Below, in pieces: positions 9,105-17,373 of a stretch of DNA of 64,000 bases; position 1 is the first letter of the stretch; each line of letters begins with the position of its first letter. The position numbers and the translations under genes are program-made. The DNA is from an uncultured Lachnospiraceae bacterium (GTDB lineage: Bacteria > Bacillota > Clostridia > Lachnospirales > Lachnospiraceae): contig CAJJYZ010000001.1 in assembly GCA_905197485.1 (NCBI GenBank), forward strand, positions 31,489 to 95,488. Direction: 5' to 3'. The notes beneath the pieces are model-generated. The model ran no database searches and was not told where the DNA came from. It saw only the letters and a program-made list of their open reading frames with translations.

Positions 9105-10151
9105 CTATGCTTTCATCGCCCAGCGCATCTTCGTAGAACGCGCTCTGCTGTTACGATTGCATTCTTCTGCCGATGGACGGATGACATCATTCGCAATCTC
9201 CCGGTAGACACCGGCTTTCTTCAATTCCTTAAATGCTTTCTTTACAATCCTGTCCTCCCCAGAATGGAATGTAAGAATTGCCACTCTTCCTCCCGGCGCC
9301 AACGCATCCGGAAGCTTCTCCATGAATTCATACAATACTTCAAATTCACTATTCACATCGATTCTCAATGCTTGAAATACCCGCGCGCAGGATTTCTTTA
9401 CCGCCTCTTTCTGTTCTCGTTCCGGAAGAAATGCAAGGGCTTCCTCAATCACATGCTGTAATTTGGTAGTCGTATCAATCTCTTCCCCTCTTCTCAGCTT
9501 TTCTGCCACGAGCGCCGCAATCTCTTCGGCATACGGCTCGTCCGAATTTTCAAGCAGCATTCCTGCCAGTTCCTCTTCCGTCACTTCTTTCAGACGCTCT
9601 GCCGCAGACGTTCCCTTCTGCGGGTTCAACCGCAAATCAAGAGGCCCTTCTTTCTTATAAGTAAACCCTCGTTCCGGATTATCAATCTGCATAGATGAGA
9701 CACCCAAATCCGCAAGTACAAAGTCAAAGGGACCATATTCCTTTGCCACCTCGTCAATGTTTGCAAAATTTGTCTGAATCATCGTGAAAATATCTTCGCC
9801 AAACCCAAGCTCACGCAGTCGTGCTTCTGTTTTCACAGATTCAATCGGGTCCACATCCAACCCATAGATATGTCCTTGCCCTTGCAGACATTCCAGCATC
9901 TTTCTCGTATGCCCTCCGTATCCAAGCGTTGCATCCAACCCTTTCTGCCCCGGCTGAATCTGAAGGAATTCCAAAATTTCCTTCACGCAGATAGAAATAT
10001 GCATTCCCACCGGTGTGCTTCCTTTCTGAATCACTTTCTCTATCGTCTCCGGATATTTCTCCGGCTGCAGTTCTTTATATTTCTCATGATAATTTCTCGG
10101 ATGTGTTCCTTTGTAGCGAACCCGCCGCTTATGCTGTACTTCCTGTTCCAT
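9105..10151 (-). CDS. rsmH: 16S rRNA (cytosine-1402-N4)-methyltransferase RsmH, long form
   Basis: A 348-residue RsmH/MraW family methyltransferase that modifies C1402 of 16S rRNA using SAM. The core begins around residue 45 with TPVGMHISICVKEILEFL. It continues with the SAM motif GLDATLGYGGHTRKML, then DFVLADLGVSSMQIDNPERGF and the C-terminal VAILTFHSGEDRIVKKAF. The basic N-terminal extension of about 40 residues (RRVRYKGTHPRNYHEKYKEL) is not present in the usual 310-residue protein. Here it stands outside a division/cell-wall cluster, with no mraZ or ftsL beside it, so it may be a second, divergent copy. The classical copy would have to be sought elsewhere in the genome. Confidence 0.9.
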   Translation of the reverse strand: MEQEVQHKRRVRYKGTHPRNYHEKYKELQPEKYPETIEKVIQKGSTPVGMHISICVKEILEFLQIQPGQKGLDATLGYGGHTRKMLECLQGQGHIYGLDVDPIESVKTEARLRELGFGEDIFTMIQTNFANIDEVAKEYGPFDFVLADLGVSSMQIDNPERGFTYKKEGPLDLRLNPQKGTSAAERLKEVTEEELAGMLLENSDEPYAEEIAALVAEKLRRGEEIDTTTKLQHVIEEALAFLPEREQKEAVKKSCARVFQALRIDVNSEFEVLYEFMEKLPDALAPGGRVAILTFHSGEDRIVKKAFKELKKAGVYREIANDVIRPSAEECNRNSRARSTKMRWAMKA

Positions 10152-10253
10152 TTCGATACCTCGTTATTCTGTCAGAGATTCTCGTCTCTAACTCTGTTTC
10201 TTTCATAATGGTATCTATTTTTGCAGGACATGTCAAGGAATTTCTATGACAGG

Positions 10254-10278
10254 AAAAAAGACCCGGCAAAACCGAATC
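10254..10278 (-). terminator. Terminator after the phosphonate operon
   Basis: Minus-strand stem GATTCGG / CCGGGTC (seven pairs, two of them G-T) with a short loop, followed by six T. It lies 15 bases past the phnX stop and closes the operon that begins at about 13.85 kb. Confidence 0.65.
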
Positions 10279-10292
10279 CTTTTCCTTGTGAA

Positions 10293-11062
10293 TTAAGATA
10301 TTTTATTGACTAACTCGACAAGTTCCGACATATTACGAATCATATAGTCCGCGCCTGCCTCCTGATAACGTCTTGTCACCTTCGCAAGTTTTTCTTCTTT
10401 TTCTGCATCGGAAAGCGCTTCATACTCTTCCTCTGTCAAAGCCATTTCTGAACTGCCTTCCAGAATCCCTACCGCAATTGCGCCTGCATTCTTTCCTTCT
10501 TTGATATCGGAAACCGTATCTCCGACTTTCATGACGTTCTGCACTTTTGTCACACCCAACGCTTCCATATTCTTGAAAACCATATACGGGTATGGACGTC
10601 CGATTCCACCTGTCGAATCCGGACTGAACCATACATCCGGCTCATATCCGTTTTCTTTTGCTTTCTCCGTCACAATCGCCATCATCTTGTCCGTATACCC
10701 TGTTGTGGAACCGATTTTGATTCCCATCTCCCGAAGTTTTGCAATTGTTTCCAGTACGTATGGTTTCGGTTCTGCATAACGGTCCAAAATACTAAGAAGC
10801 TTTTCTTCATAAAACGCATACATTCCGTCGATATCTTCTTCTGTAAATTCCCTTCCGTATTTTTCGAGCCAGAGTTGATGGATTCTGTCCATATGCAGCA
10901 TCGCTTTGATATGGTCGCGTTTCAACATTCCCATCGGTTCTCTGACCTCGTCCATCGTCGGCTCAATTCCTACATGACGGAACACTTCAACAAACACCTG
11001 CACCGGCGCGAAACAACCGTAGTTCCGGCCCAGTCAAAAATTACCGCTTCGATTCTACTCAC
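10293..11062 (-). pseudogene. phnX: Phosphonoacetaldehyde hydrolase PhnX, frameshifted near the N-terminus
   Basis: A GTG start at 11062 overlaps the phnW stop by eight bases and encodes the haloacid-dehalogenase nucleophile region VSRIEAVIFDWAGTTV. That frame then shifts and ends after a few codons near 10979. The rest of the enzyme is in another frame from about 11003 (VQVFVEVFRHVGIEPTMDEV) to 10293. Family members read ...TTVDYGCFAPVQ here. Relative to that, exactly ten bases are missing and a TACGGT repeat sits at the scar, as expected for slippage between short repeats. The catalytic Asp (FDW) is therefore separated from the body of the protein. The normal enzyme cleaves phosphonoacetaldehyde to acetaldehyde and phosphate, after PhnW. 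A sequencing error cannot be excluded. Confidence 0.85.
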
Positions 11063-12152
11063 CTTGATTTACCTCCAAACATTCTTTGATAATTGCACAT
11101 ACTTTTTCAATATCCTCTTCATAAATCTCTCCGATATTTCCGATGCGGAATGTATCTGCATCTGTCAATTTGCCCGGATAGATTGCATATCCGCGTTCCT
11201 TGATATACTGATACATATCGTCAAAAGAGAATGTGTGATGTTCCGGATAGAAAAACGTCGTGATAATCGGTCCTTGATGTTCCTTGATATACGTATCGAT
11301 TCCCATCTCTTTCATCCGCTGAATCAGAAGATGATTATTATGATAATACCGTTTGCTTCTCGCCGCGATTCCGCCTTCTTCTTCCATCTCTTCCAGCGCT
11401 TTCGCAAAAGCAAGCACGGCATGAGTCGGAGACGTAAATCTCCACTTTCCGTCCTTTTCCATCGTCTTCCACTGGTCATACAAGTCTAATGACAAGCTTC
11501 TTGCCTTTCCTTCACTCGCAATCAGTTTTTGACGGTTTGCAATGATAAATGAGAATCCCGGAACCCCTTGGATACATTTATTGGCGCTGCTTACGATGAA
11601 ATCAATGCCCCAGTCTTTTACCGGAATATCCACTCCGCCGAAGCTGCTCATCGCATCCACAATAAATGTCAGCCCTCTTTCTTTCACCACGTTTCCTACC
11701 GCTTCAATATCGTTCAACAACCCGGAAGTCGTCTCGCTGTGTACCATAGATACATGCGTAATCGAAGCGTCCTTCTCAAGAATCTCTGCCACTTTTTTTG
11801 CATCCGGAATCCGATGATACGGTTCACTATAGGTCACATACCGGATTCCCGCATGTCTCGCAATCTCTTCCTGCCTCTCTCCGTATGCCCCGTTTGCCAC
11901 AATCAATACTTTCTCATCCTCGCCAATCACGCTTGTGAGTACGGACTCCACTCCGAAGGTTCCGCTTCCCTGCATTAAGACAACAGTGTACTCCTCTTCG
12001 CTGACATGCGCAAGTTCCAACAACTTTCTTCTGATTTCCTGGGTAATGACCTTATAATCGTCATCCCATGTACAGTGGTCAAACAACATTTCTTCCTTCA
12101 CAGATGCCGTTGTTGTGAGTGGTCCCGGTGTCAATAGTTTATAATTCTTCAT
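11055..12152 (-). CDS. phnW: 2-aminoethylphosphonate-pyruvate transaminase PhnW
   Basis: A 365-residue class V PLP aminotransferase. It converts 2-aminoethylphosphonate plus pyruvate to phosphonoacetaldehyde plus alanine. The N-terminus KLLTPGPLTTTASVKEEML is typical. MQGSGTFGVESVL and SMVHSETTSGLLN form the active site, and the PLP lysine is in SSANKCIQGVPG. Length and all motifs look intact. The ribosome site is AAGGAG. It is followed by the frameshifted phnX and preceded by the wrecked transporter genes. If the gene is still expressed, its product would make phosphonoacetaldehyde that the local phnX cannot remove. Confidence 0.93.
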   Translation of the reverse strand: MKNYKLLTPGPLTTTASVKEEMLFDHCTWDDDYKVITQEIRRKLLELAHVSEEEYTVVLMQGSGTFGVESVLTSVIGEDEKVLIVANGAYGERQEEIARHAGIRYVTYSEPYHRIPDAKKVAEILEKDASITHVSMVHSETTSGLLNDIEAVGNVVKERGLTFIVDAMSSFGGVDIPVKDWGIDFIVSSANKCIQGVPGFSFIIANRQKLIASEGKARSLSLDLYDQWKTMEKDGKWRFTSPTHAVLAFAKALEEMEEEGGIAARSKRYYHNNHLLIQRMKEMGIDTYIKEHQGPIITTFFYPEHHTFSFDDMYQYIKERGYAIYPGKLTDADTFRIGNIGEIYEEDIEKVCAIIKECLEVNQGE

Positions 12153-12175
12153 GATATTTTTTCTCCTTTATCTTC

Positions 12176-12642
12176 CTATTTGCATGCTTCTGATAATTCC
12201 TGATGTTTTTCTAACAATTCAATCGTAAGCGGTTCTTCAAAGACTTTTGGGTTGGCAGAAAGATTCTCCGCATCCGTTTTTTCTCCATTGTAAAGAGCAA
12301 TCGGATAATAAGACTGTAATTCTTCTCTTCCGTTTTCAATGATACACTGCGCCATTTCCATCGCTTTTTCCTTGACTTTATCGCCTTTATCTACTGCTGC
12401 TACAGATTCTGTAAGGCTGAAGTTTCCTTCTGATGGGTCTACATAATCAATCGGAAGCCCATCTGCTTTATCTGCAACTGCCTGCTGACGAAGTCCAAAT
12501 CCTATCGCCACTTCTCCTGCGCGCTGTCCACATAAAATGTGCTCATCGTTACAAGGTCCGCCTCCAGATTGGTTCCTTCTGCCATCAGTTTTCCGCCCAA
12601 TTCTGAAGTTCCGAACGTCTGGAACACATACTGGTCTTTGTA
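12176..12642 (-). pseudogene. Remnant of a phosphonate ABC transporter substrate-binding protein
   Basis: Two pieces of one binding-protein gene are visible. The first (YVFQTFGTSELGGKLMAEG ... STFYVDSAQEK) is read in frame with the upstream permease fragment and ends at TAG 12502. The second (VAIGFGLRQQAVADKADG ... KHQELSEACK) is in another frame from 12511 to 12176. The lipoprotein signal and the central part are absent; a full protein of this type is roughly 330-350 residues. The two pieces meet at GCGCAGGAGAAG. This sequence reads as SAQEK in one frame and as RAGEV in the other, which suggests a deletion between two copies of a short repeat. No functional product is expected. Confidence 0.8.
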
Positions 12643-13068
12643 ACCATAAATATGAAACAACTGCCGTCCAAACAGCTTGGTCAGAAGCCCTTGCTTCCCG
12701 AAGGAATAAATAATTGCAAATCCGTATGTAATCGTCGGCAGTAACATCGGAAGAACCGCCGCCCTTGTAAGCAAAAACTTATATTTCCCGGGCACATTTG
12801 TATAATGGACCGTATAAGCCAGAAAAAACGCAAGAAGCGTTGTAATGATGGCGCTGGCTGACGATACGGCAAAACTGTTCCCGAGCGCCTTTACAAAACC
12901 TTTAGAAGTCAATACATCCCGATAATTCTCCAGCGTAAATCCTGTATTCCCATCTAGCACAAATGATTTCAGAAGAAGCCTCACAATCGGAATGGCAAGA
13001 AATAAGAAGAAAAATATTGCCAATACTCCAAACATGAGCTTCATTTCTTTGTTTTTCTTTTTCTGCAT
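12643..13068 (-). pseudogene. N-terminal remnant of a phosphonate ABC permease, fused to binding-protein sequence
   Basis: Residues 1-142 of the 188-residue reading frame (13068 to 12502) are the start of an ABC permease. They include a basic N-terminus, a first membrane helix (FGVLAIFFFLFLAIPIVRLLL), the LENYRDVLTSKGFVKALGNS segment and further helices to GRQLFHIYG. After that point the frame runs into binding-protein sequence (KDQYVFQTFG). The permease C-terminal part, with the EAA loop that contacts the ATPase, is missing, so transport is not possible with this protein. Such permeases are usually 250-550 residues. The AAGGGG ribosome site and ATG are intact, so a chimeric membrane peptide could still be made. 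Confidence 0.78.
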
Positions 13069-13080
13069 CTTTGGTACCCC

Positions 13081-13851
13081 TTACGCTGTCTGTACCGCTA
13101 TTTGCCGTTCTGCCGCAAACAGGCTGTAGATATTGTTTTTCTTGATTTCAAGCTGGTTCAGAATAAATTTCTTCACAAAATTATCTCTTGGTGTCTCGAT
13201 AATTTCTTCCGGTCTTCCATACTGTGCAATCTTTCCCTCGTTCACAATCATTACCCGGTCGGAAAGTGTCAGCGCTTCTTCCGGGTCGTGTGTTACGATA
13301 ATTGTCGTCAGGTTAAATTCCTTCGCAATCGTCTTGATTCTGTCCTTGATAGACTCCTTAATCACTCCATCCAATGCGCTTAACGGTTCATCCAAAAGCA
13401 AGATTTTCGGCTTCATCACCATCGTTCTCGCGAGCGCTACTCGTTGTTTTTGTCCTCCGGACAACTGGTCGATTCTTTTCTGAAGGTGTTCTTCCAGTCC
13501 AAGAAGATGAATCATATCTTCCACCTCATTTTTTGTGGAGATACCCGGCTTATTCCGAAGCCCGTATGTAATATTCTGGTATACGTTCAGATTCGGGAAC
13601 AATGCATAATCCTGAAATACGATGTTGAATCCTCTTTTTTCCATCGGCACATTCGTCAAATCCGTTCCGTTAAAAATAATCTTACCGCTATCCACATCTG
13701 TAATTCCAAGAATCAGATTCAATAATGTCGTCTTGCCGCATCCTGACGGTCCCAAGATGGATACAATCTCTCCGTCTTCGATTTCCAGATTAATATCTTT
13801 CAAAATTGTCACGTTATCATACGATTTTTTGACATTTTTCAATTCTAACAT
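13081..13851 (-). CDS. ABC transporter ATP-binding protein (probable 2-aminoethylphosphonate importer)
   Basis: A 256-residue ABC ATPase. Walker A GPSGCGKT is at residues 34-41. The Q-loop region is VFQDYALFPNLN, the signature is QLSGGQKQRVALART, Walker B is ILLLDEPLSALD, and the switch His is in VTHDPEEAL. The first codon chosen is the ATG with AGGAAGG eight bases before it, not the upstream ATG at 13875. Gene order (ATPase, permease, binding protein, phnW, phnX) points to phosphonate uptake. The protein looks complete, yet both of its local partners are broken. It lacks a long C-terminal TOBE domain. Confidence 0.85.
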   Translation of the reverse strand: MLELKNVKKSYDNVTILKDINLEIEDGEIVSILGPSGCGKTTLLNLILGITDVDSGKIIFNGTDLTNVPMEKRGFNIVFQDYALFPNLNVYQNITYGLRNKPGISTKNEVEDMIHLLGLEEHLQKRIDQLSGGQKQRVALARTMVMKPKILLLDEPLSALDGVIKESIKDRIKTIAKEFNLTTIIVTHDPEEALTLSDRVMIVNEGKIAQYGRPEEIIETPRDNFVKKFILNQLEIKKNNIYSLFAAERQIAVQTA

Positions 13852-14016
13852 AGTCGTTTTCCTTCCTATCTTCATTCACATTTCACTTTGTTTCTCAAAC
13901 AACCTATTATAACAATCGCTGTTTCCGCTAACTATCGCGTAAGTGTCAAAGTTCTGTTAAAACTTTGTAAATCAAAGAATAGAAATGTAAAATTTTTTCT
14001 TATTTCCTGTAACATT

Positions 14017-14030
14017 CCTGCTATAATGTC
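14017..14030 (+). promoter_or_regulatory. Possible promoter of the sigma/anti-sigma pair
   Basis: TATAAT at 14022-14027 preceded by TG in the extended -10 arrangement, 37 bases before the sigma ATG. No good -35 hexamer is seen; the nearby TGTAACATT could instead be an ECF-type -35 element, which would fit self-regulation. Tentative. Confidence 0.35.
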
Positions 14031-14063
14031 TATTTATATGTAAAGAGAACAAGGAGAACATTT

Positions 14064-14579
14064 ATGAGAAAACATGACGATAAAATATACATGGAATATT
14101 CGATTTTAGTAAAACACTTTTTGTTTTCTCTGACAAACGACTATGAGTTATCAGAAGACCTCACACAAGAAACGTTCTATCAGGCATACAAATCGATTCA
14201 CCGATACAATGGCGATTGTAAGTTTTCTGTCTGGCTATGTCAGATTGCAAAACACCTGTATTTTGACTATCTAAAAAAGAAAACAAAAGTAAAATCTATC
14301 CAGCTTGAAGATTTGGAATATATTTTACCGGAGACCACATCGGAATATAATCCCGAAGCTATTTGCCTTACAAATGAAAAAATAGCCGGGATTGCAAACA
14401 TCATTCGAACCGTCAAACCGCCCTATGGACAGATATTTTTATTACGGCATATGAATGAAATGAGTTATAAAGAAATCGGGGAGATATTTGAAAAAAGTGA
14501 AAACTGGGCTCGTGTCACTTATTATCGGGCAAAAAATATGATAAAAGAAAGGATGATAGAAGATGAACTTCACTTGTGA
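14064..14579 (+). CDS. ECF-type RNA polymerase sigma factor
   Basis: A 171-residue sigma-70 family protein with region 2 (residues about 10-75, LSEDLTQETFYQAYKSIHRYNGD and WLCQIAKHLYFDYLKKK). A linker follows, then region 4 (about 105-165, PYGQIFLLRHMNEMSYKEIGEIF...WARVTYYRAKNMIKERM). No region 1.1, 1.2 or 3 is present, which defines the ECF class. An AAGGAGA site precedes the ATG. The last 17 bases overlap the next gene, whose product has an anti-sigma zinc motif, so the pair is a one-signal regulatory switch. The stress it answers to is unknown; SigV-like or antimicrobial-peptide responses are possible by analogy only. Confidence 0.9.
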   Translation: MRKHDDKIYMEYSILVKHFLFSLTNDYELSEDLTQETFYQAYKSIHRYNGDCKFSVWLCQIAKHLYFDYLKKKTKVKSIQLEDLEYILPETTSEYNPEAICLTNEKIAGIANIIRTVKPPYGQIFLLRHMNEMSYKEIGEIFEKSENWARVTYYRAKNMIKERMIEDELHL

Positions 14580-15174
14580 TATTATACAGGATTTAATGCC
14601 TTCCTATATCGATGGCATTTGTTCTGAAAGCAGCAAAAACTTAATTGAAAAACATATAAAAGAATGTGAGGTGTGCGCTATGAAACTGAAAGCATTATCT
14701 GAACCTGTTGAAGAGAAAACTTATGATGCAGCCCTAATTTCCTCAAATCCTTTGAGGAAAATTAAAAAGAAACATAGAACTACCATAATTTTATGTATTC
14801 TCTCTACTGCACTTATCATAATCATCAGTACGTTTGCCATCCAAAACATAGGCGTACTGCACGATTTTTTCTTTCCTAAAAAAATGGTTACCATACAGGA
14901 AAGCGCCGACCTTTCTTCCTGGACTCCGCTCTCCATAGATGGCTCCAAATATTTGAATATGGATTCTTTATTCTATAACAAGGAAGTTGTCAATCACGCA
15001 AATAGCGGAAGTTCTGTTCGTATGAGAATTTATGATGAAAGTGGAGAAACATTAATAAAAGAATTGATAATTACACCAGGTAAATCCGCAAGCCTTGACT
15101 TTTTAAACCGGAATCAAAATTATCTAATTCAAATTCAAAATGTACCGGAAATCAGTTTCCTTGTGTTTCATTAA
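14563..15174 (+). CDS. Membrane-anchored anti-sigma factor (zf-HC2 type)
   Basis: A 203-residue protein. Residues 1-45 form a zinc-binding anti-sigma fold with the HX3CX2C pattern (KHIKECEVCAMKL) after CDIIQDLMPSYIDGI. A membrane helix follows at about 68-90 (TIILCILSTALIIIISTFAI), then an extracytoplasmic domain of about 110 residues that should be the sensor. It overlaps the sigma gene by 17 bases, so the two are coupled. By family logic it holds the sigma factor inactive at the membrane until a signal leads to release or cleavage. The outer domain (DLSSWTPLSIDGSKYLNMD) is not recognised. Confidence 0.85.
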   Translation: MNFTCDIIQDLMPSYIDGICSESSKNLIEKHIKECEVCAMKLKALSEPVEEKTYDAALISSNPLRKIKKKHRTTIILCILSTALIIIISTFAIQNIGVLHDFFFPKKMVTIQESADLSSWTPLSIDGSKYLNMDSLFYNKEVVNHANSGSSVRMRIYDESGETLIKELIITPGKSASLDFLNRNQNYLIQIQNVPEISFLVFH

Positions 15175-15178
15175 AATA

Positions 15179-15201
15179 GAGGGTTGCCATCCGCACCCCT
15201 C
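15179..15201. terminator. Hairpin between convergent genes
   Basis: A nine-base stem with one mismatch (GAGGGTTGC / GCACCCCTC) and a five-base loop lies between the anti-sigma gene and the aldo-keto reductase gene, which converge. T-rich sequence follows on the minus strand (TATTTTAA), so it best suits the reductase gene, but it may serve both. Confidence 0.5.
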
Positions 15202-15216
15202 CCTTCCAGATTCTCA

Positions 15217-16344
15217 CTATTTTAATTTTCCCGCAAAATCTGCCATCGCCTCAGATATCTTAATCCCCTGAGGACAAACCTTCTCACAGCTTCTGCATCC
15301 GATACACTCGGACGGCCATTTTTCTTTTTCTACGTTCTTTAATGATGCCTCCGGAATCTCGTCCAATCCGGCAAAGTTCTGGTTGTTGTAAATACTAAGA
15401 AGCCTTGGAATATCCAATTCCTTCGGACACTTTGACGTACAGTATCTACATGCCGTACAAGGAAGCATTCTTCCCATCATGCCTTCTGCGATTCTCAGGA
15501 GAACTTTCATCTCTTCCTCATTTAACGGCTTATCCTCCTCAAATGTGGCAATGTTTTCTTTCAACTGTGTGAAATTCGACATACCGGATAGAATCATCTT
15601 CACATTCGGAATCGTCTGCAGGAATCGAAATGCCCACGCCGGAATATCTTCATCCTGACGAAGCTCGGAAAGTTCTTTTTCTGCCTCTACTGATAACGCT
15701 ACAAGTTTCCCTCCGCGCAAAGGTTCCATAACCCATACCGGAATATCATACTCTTTCAGAAGTTCCACTTTATCCTTTGCATTCTGGTATGTCCAATCCA
15801 GATAGTTAATCTGAAGCTGGCAAAACTCAATATGTTCTCCATATGCTTCCAGGAATCGTCTCATCACATCACAATCTGCATGTGCAGAAAATCCAAGATG
15901 ACGGATTCTTCCATTCTCCTTCTGCTTCAACAAATATTCTAAAAGACCGTATTCTCTGTTCAGATACCATTCAATATTCTCTTCCGTCACCGTATGGAAT
16001 AAATAAAAATCAAAATAATCTGCTTCACATTTTTCCAGCTGCTTTTCGAAGATTTCTTCAATTTTCAAGAAATTCTCCTTGTCATATCCCGGGAATTTGC
16101 TTGCCAGATAGAAGTTCTCTCTCGGATGTGCCGAAAGCACCTTTCCCATTACGGTCTCCGAATTTCCTTCATGATATCCCCACGCCGTATCATAGTAGTT
16201 GATGCCATGCTCCATGGCATAATCTACCATCTCCGCAGTCGCTTTCTCATCAATCTTCGCATTGTCTCCATCAATCAATGGAAGGCGCATTGTCCCAAGT
16301 CCAAGCATTGATAATTGCATTCCCTGAAATTCTCTGTAAATCAT
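15217..16344 (-). CDS. Aldo/keto reductase with C-terminal 4Fe-4S ferredoxin domain
   Basis: A 375-residue oxidoreductase. Residues 1-270 form an AKR barrel with NYYDTAWGYHEGNSE (catalytic Asp/Tyr), the Lys in LASKFP and FYLFHTV. The C-terminal 90 residues carry two cysteine clusters, CTACRYCTSKCP and CIGCRSCEKVCP, which would bind two 4Fe-4S clusters. This architecture is common in anaerobic Clostridia and suggests electron exchange with ferredoxin rather than, or as well as, NAD(P)H. The substrate is unknown. The gene stands alone, divergent from the XRE-Uma2 gene and convergent with the anti-sigma gene. Confidence 0.9.
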   Translation of the reverse strand: MIYREFQGMQLSMLGLGTMRLPLIDGDNAKIDEKATAEMVDYAMEHGINYYDTAWGYHEGNSETVMGKVLSAHPRENFYLASKFPGYDKENFLKIEEIFEKQLEKCEADYFDFYLFHTVTEENIEWYLNREYGLLEYLLKQKENGRIRHLGFSAHADCDVMRRFLEAYGEHIEFCQLQINYLDWTYQNAKDKVELLKEYDIPVWVMEPLRGGKLVALSVEAEKELSELRQDEDIPAWAFRFLQTIPNVKMILSGMSNFTQLKENIATFEEDKPLNEEEMKVLLRIAEGMMGRMLPCTACRYCTSKCPKELDIPRLLSIYNNQNFAGLDEIPEASLKNVEKEKWPSECIGCRSCEKVCPQGIKISEAMADFAGKLK

Positions 16345-16537
16345 ATGTATCCCTCCGTAACTTTACTTTTGTAATAATTTTATCACACTTCTCATGAAAT
16401 TGACACAACAATTCTTATTATCCTTTTCGGTTATTTTATATTTTATGGTAATCTTTTTCTTGATTTTCACAGCAAAGAAACGTATGATAAATTTAACTTC
16501 TTAATTTCTGAACGCTTATGGAAAGGAAAGATTGGAT

Positions 16538-17311
16538 ATGTTGCACGAAGAATTAAAAAAACGAAAACAGGAACTCGGACTCACAAACGAACAATTATCC
16601 CACTTATCGGGCGTTCCTCTTGGAACTCTCAACAAGATTATGAACGGCGATACCAAATCTCCACGCTATCATACATTGGCTGCAATTAACAAAGTCCTTT
16701 TCCCTGCAGATACTTCCGCAGATACAGTCTGTGAAGCAACCCTAAACTATCATGCGAGCTCTCAACACGATTATACTTTAGCCGACTACTATTCGCTCCC
16801 TGACGATGTGAGGGCTGAATTAATCGACGGACATTTGATTTACATGGAAGCTCCCTCTCTGTCTCACCAAGAGATTAGCCTTCTCCTGGCATCGGCTCTT
16901 CACCATTTTATTCGGAAGAATCATGGAGGCTGTAAAGTATTTACGGCTCCTCTCGACGTCCAGTTAGATTGTGATGAAAAGACAGTTGTTCAACCGGATA
17001 TTCTTGTCTCCTGCAAAAAGGACACACGCACAAAAAGAGGTATCTACGGCGCCCCGGATATGTGTATCGAAATCGTTTCTCCCTCCTCCCGGAAGCTGGA
17101 TTACGGTACAAAGATGGCAAAATACTTAAATGCCGGCGTCCGCGAGTACTGGATAGTTGATTTGGAACAGGAAAGGGTTGTCTGCTACTTCTTTGAAGAA
17201 GAATTCTATCCCGTACTCTTCACATTTCATGACAAAGTTCCGGTTCGCATCTTTGAAGGAAAATTAGAGATGGATTTTGAAGATATCAAGAAACAGATGG
17301 ATGAAGTATAA
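16538..17311 (+). CDS. XRE-type HTH fused to a Uma2-family nuclease-like domain
   Basis: A 257-residue two-domain protein. Residues 1-60 form a Cro/C1 helix-turn-helix (ELKKRKQELGLTNEQLSHLSG VPLGTLNKIMNGDTKSP). Residues 85-255 are a Uma2 / DUF820 domain of the PD-(D/E)XK fold. It has YTLADYYSLPDDVRAELIDGH, QPDILVSC (catalytic Asp), the EIVSPSSRKLDYGTK stretch with Glu and Lys, and REYWIVD. Uma2 proteins are abundant in cyanobacteria and some Firmicutes, but their role is not established. ATG 16538 fits the GGAAAGGAAAG ribosome site; TTG 16532 is an alternative. It is a single-gene unit closed by a strong terminator. Confidence 0.85.
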   Translation: MLHEELKKRKQELGLTNEQLSHLSGVPLGTLNKIMNGDTKSPRYHTLAAINKVLFPADTSADTVCEATLNYHASSQHDYTLADYYSLPDDVRAELIDGHLIYMEAPSLSHQEISLLLASALHHFIRKNHGGCKVFTAPLDVQLDCDEKTVVQPDILVSCKKDTRTKRGIYGAPDMCIEIVSPSSRKLDYGTKMAKYLNAGVREYWIVDLEQERVVCYFFEEEFYPVLFTFHDKVPVRIFEGKLEMDFEDIKKQMDEV

Positions 17312-17322
17312 ATTACGTAAAG

Positions 17323-17352
17323 CGAGCAGGCTGAATCACCTGCTCGTTTTTT
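17323..17352 (+). terminator. Terminator after the XRE-Uma2 gene
   Basis: Perfect eight-base stem CGAGCAGG / CCTGCTCG with an eight-base loop and six T directly after. It starts 11 bases beyond the stop codon. Confidence 0.9.
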
Positions 17353-17373
17353 CTCTTCCAAAATCATCTTATT

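Noticed and set aside
10293..13875. Programmed frameshifting to rescue phnX or the binding protein
   Set aside because: No slippery sequence with a downstream structure is seen at the junctions; the missing bases are explained by deletions at short repeats.
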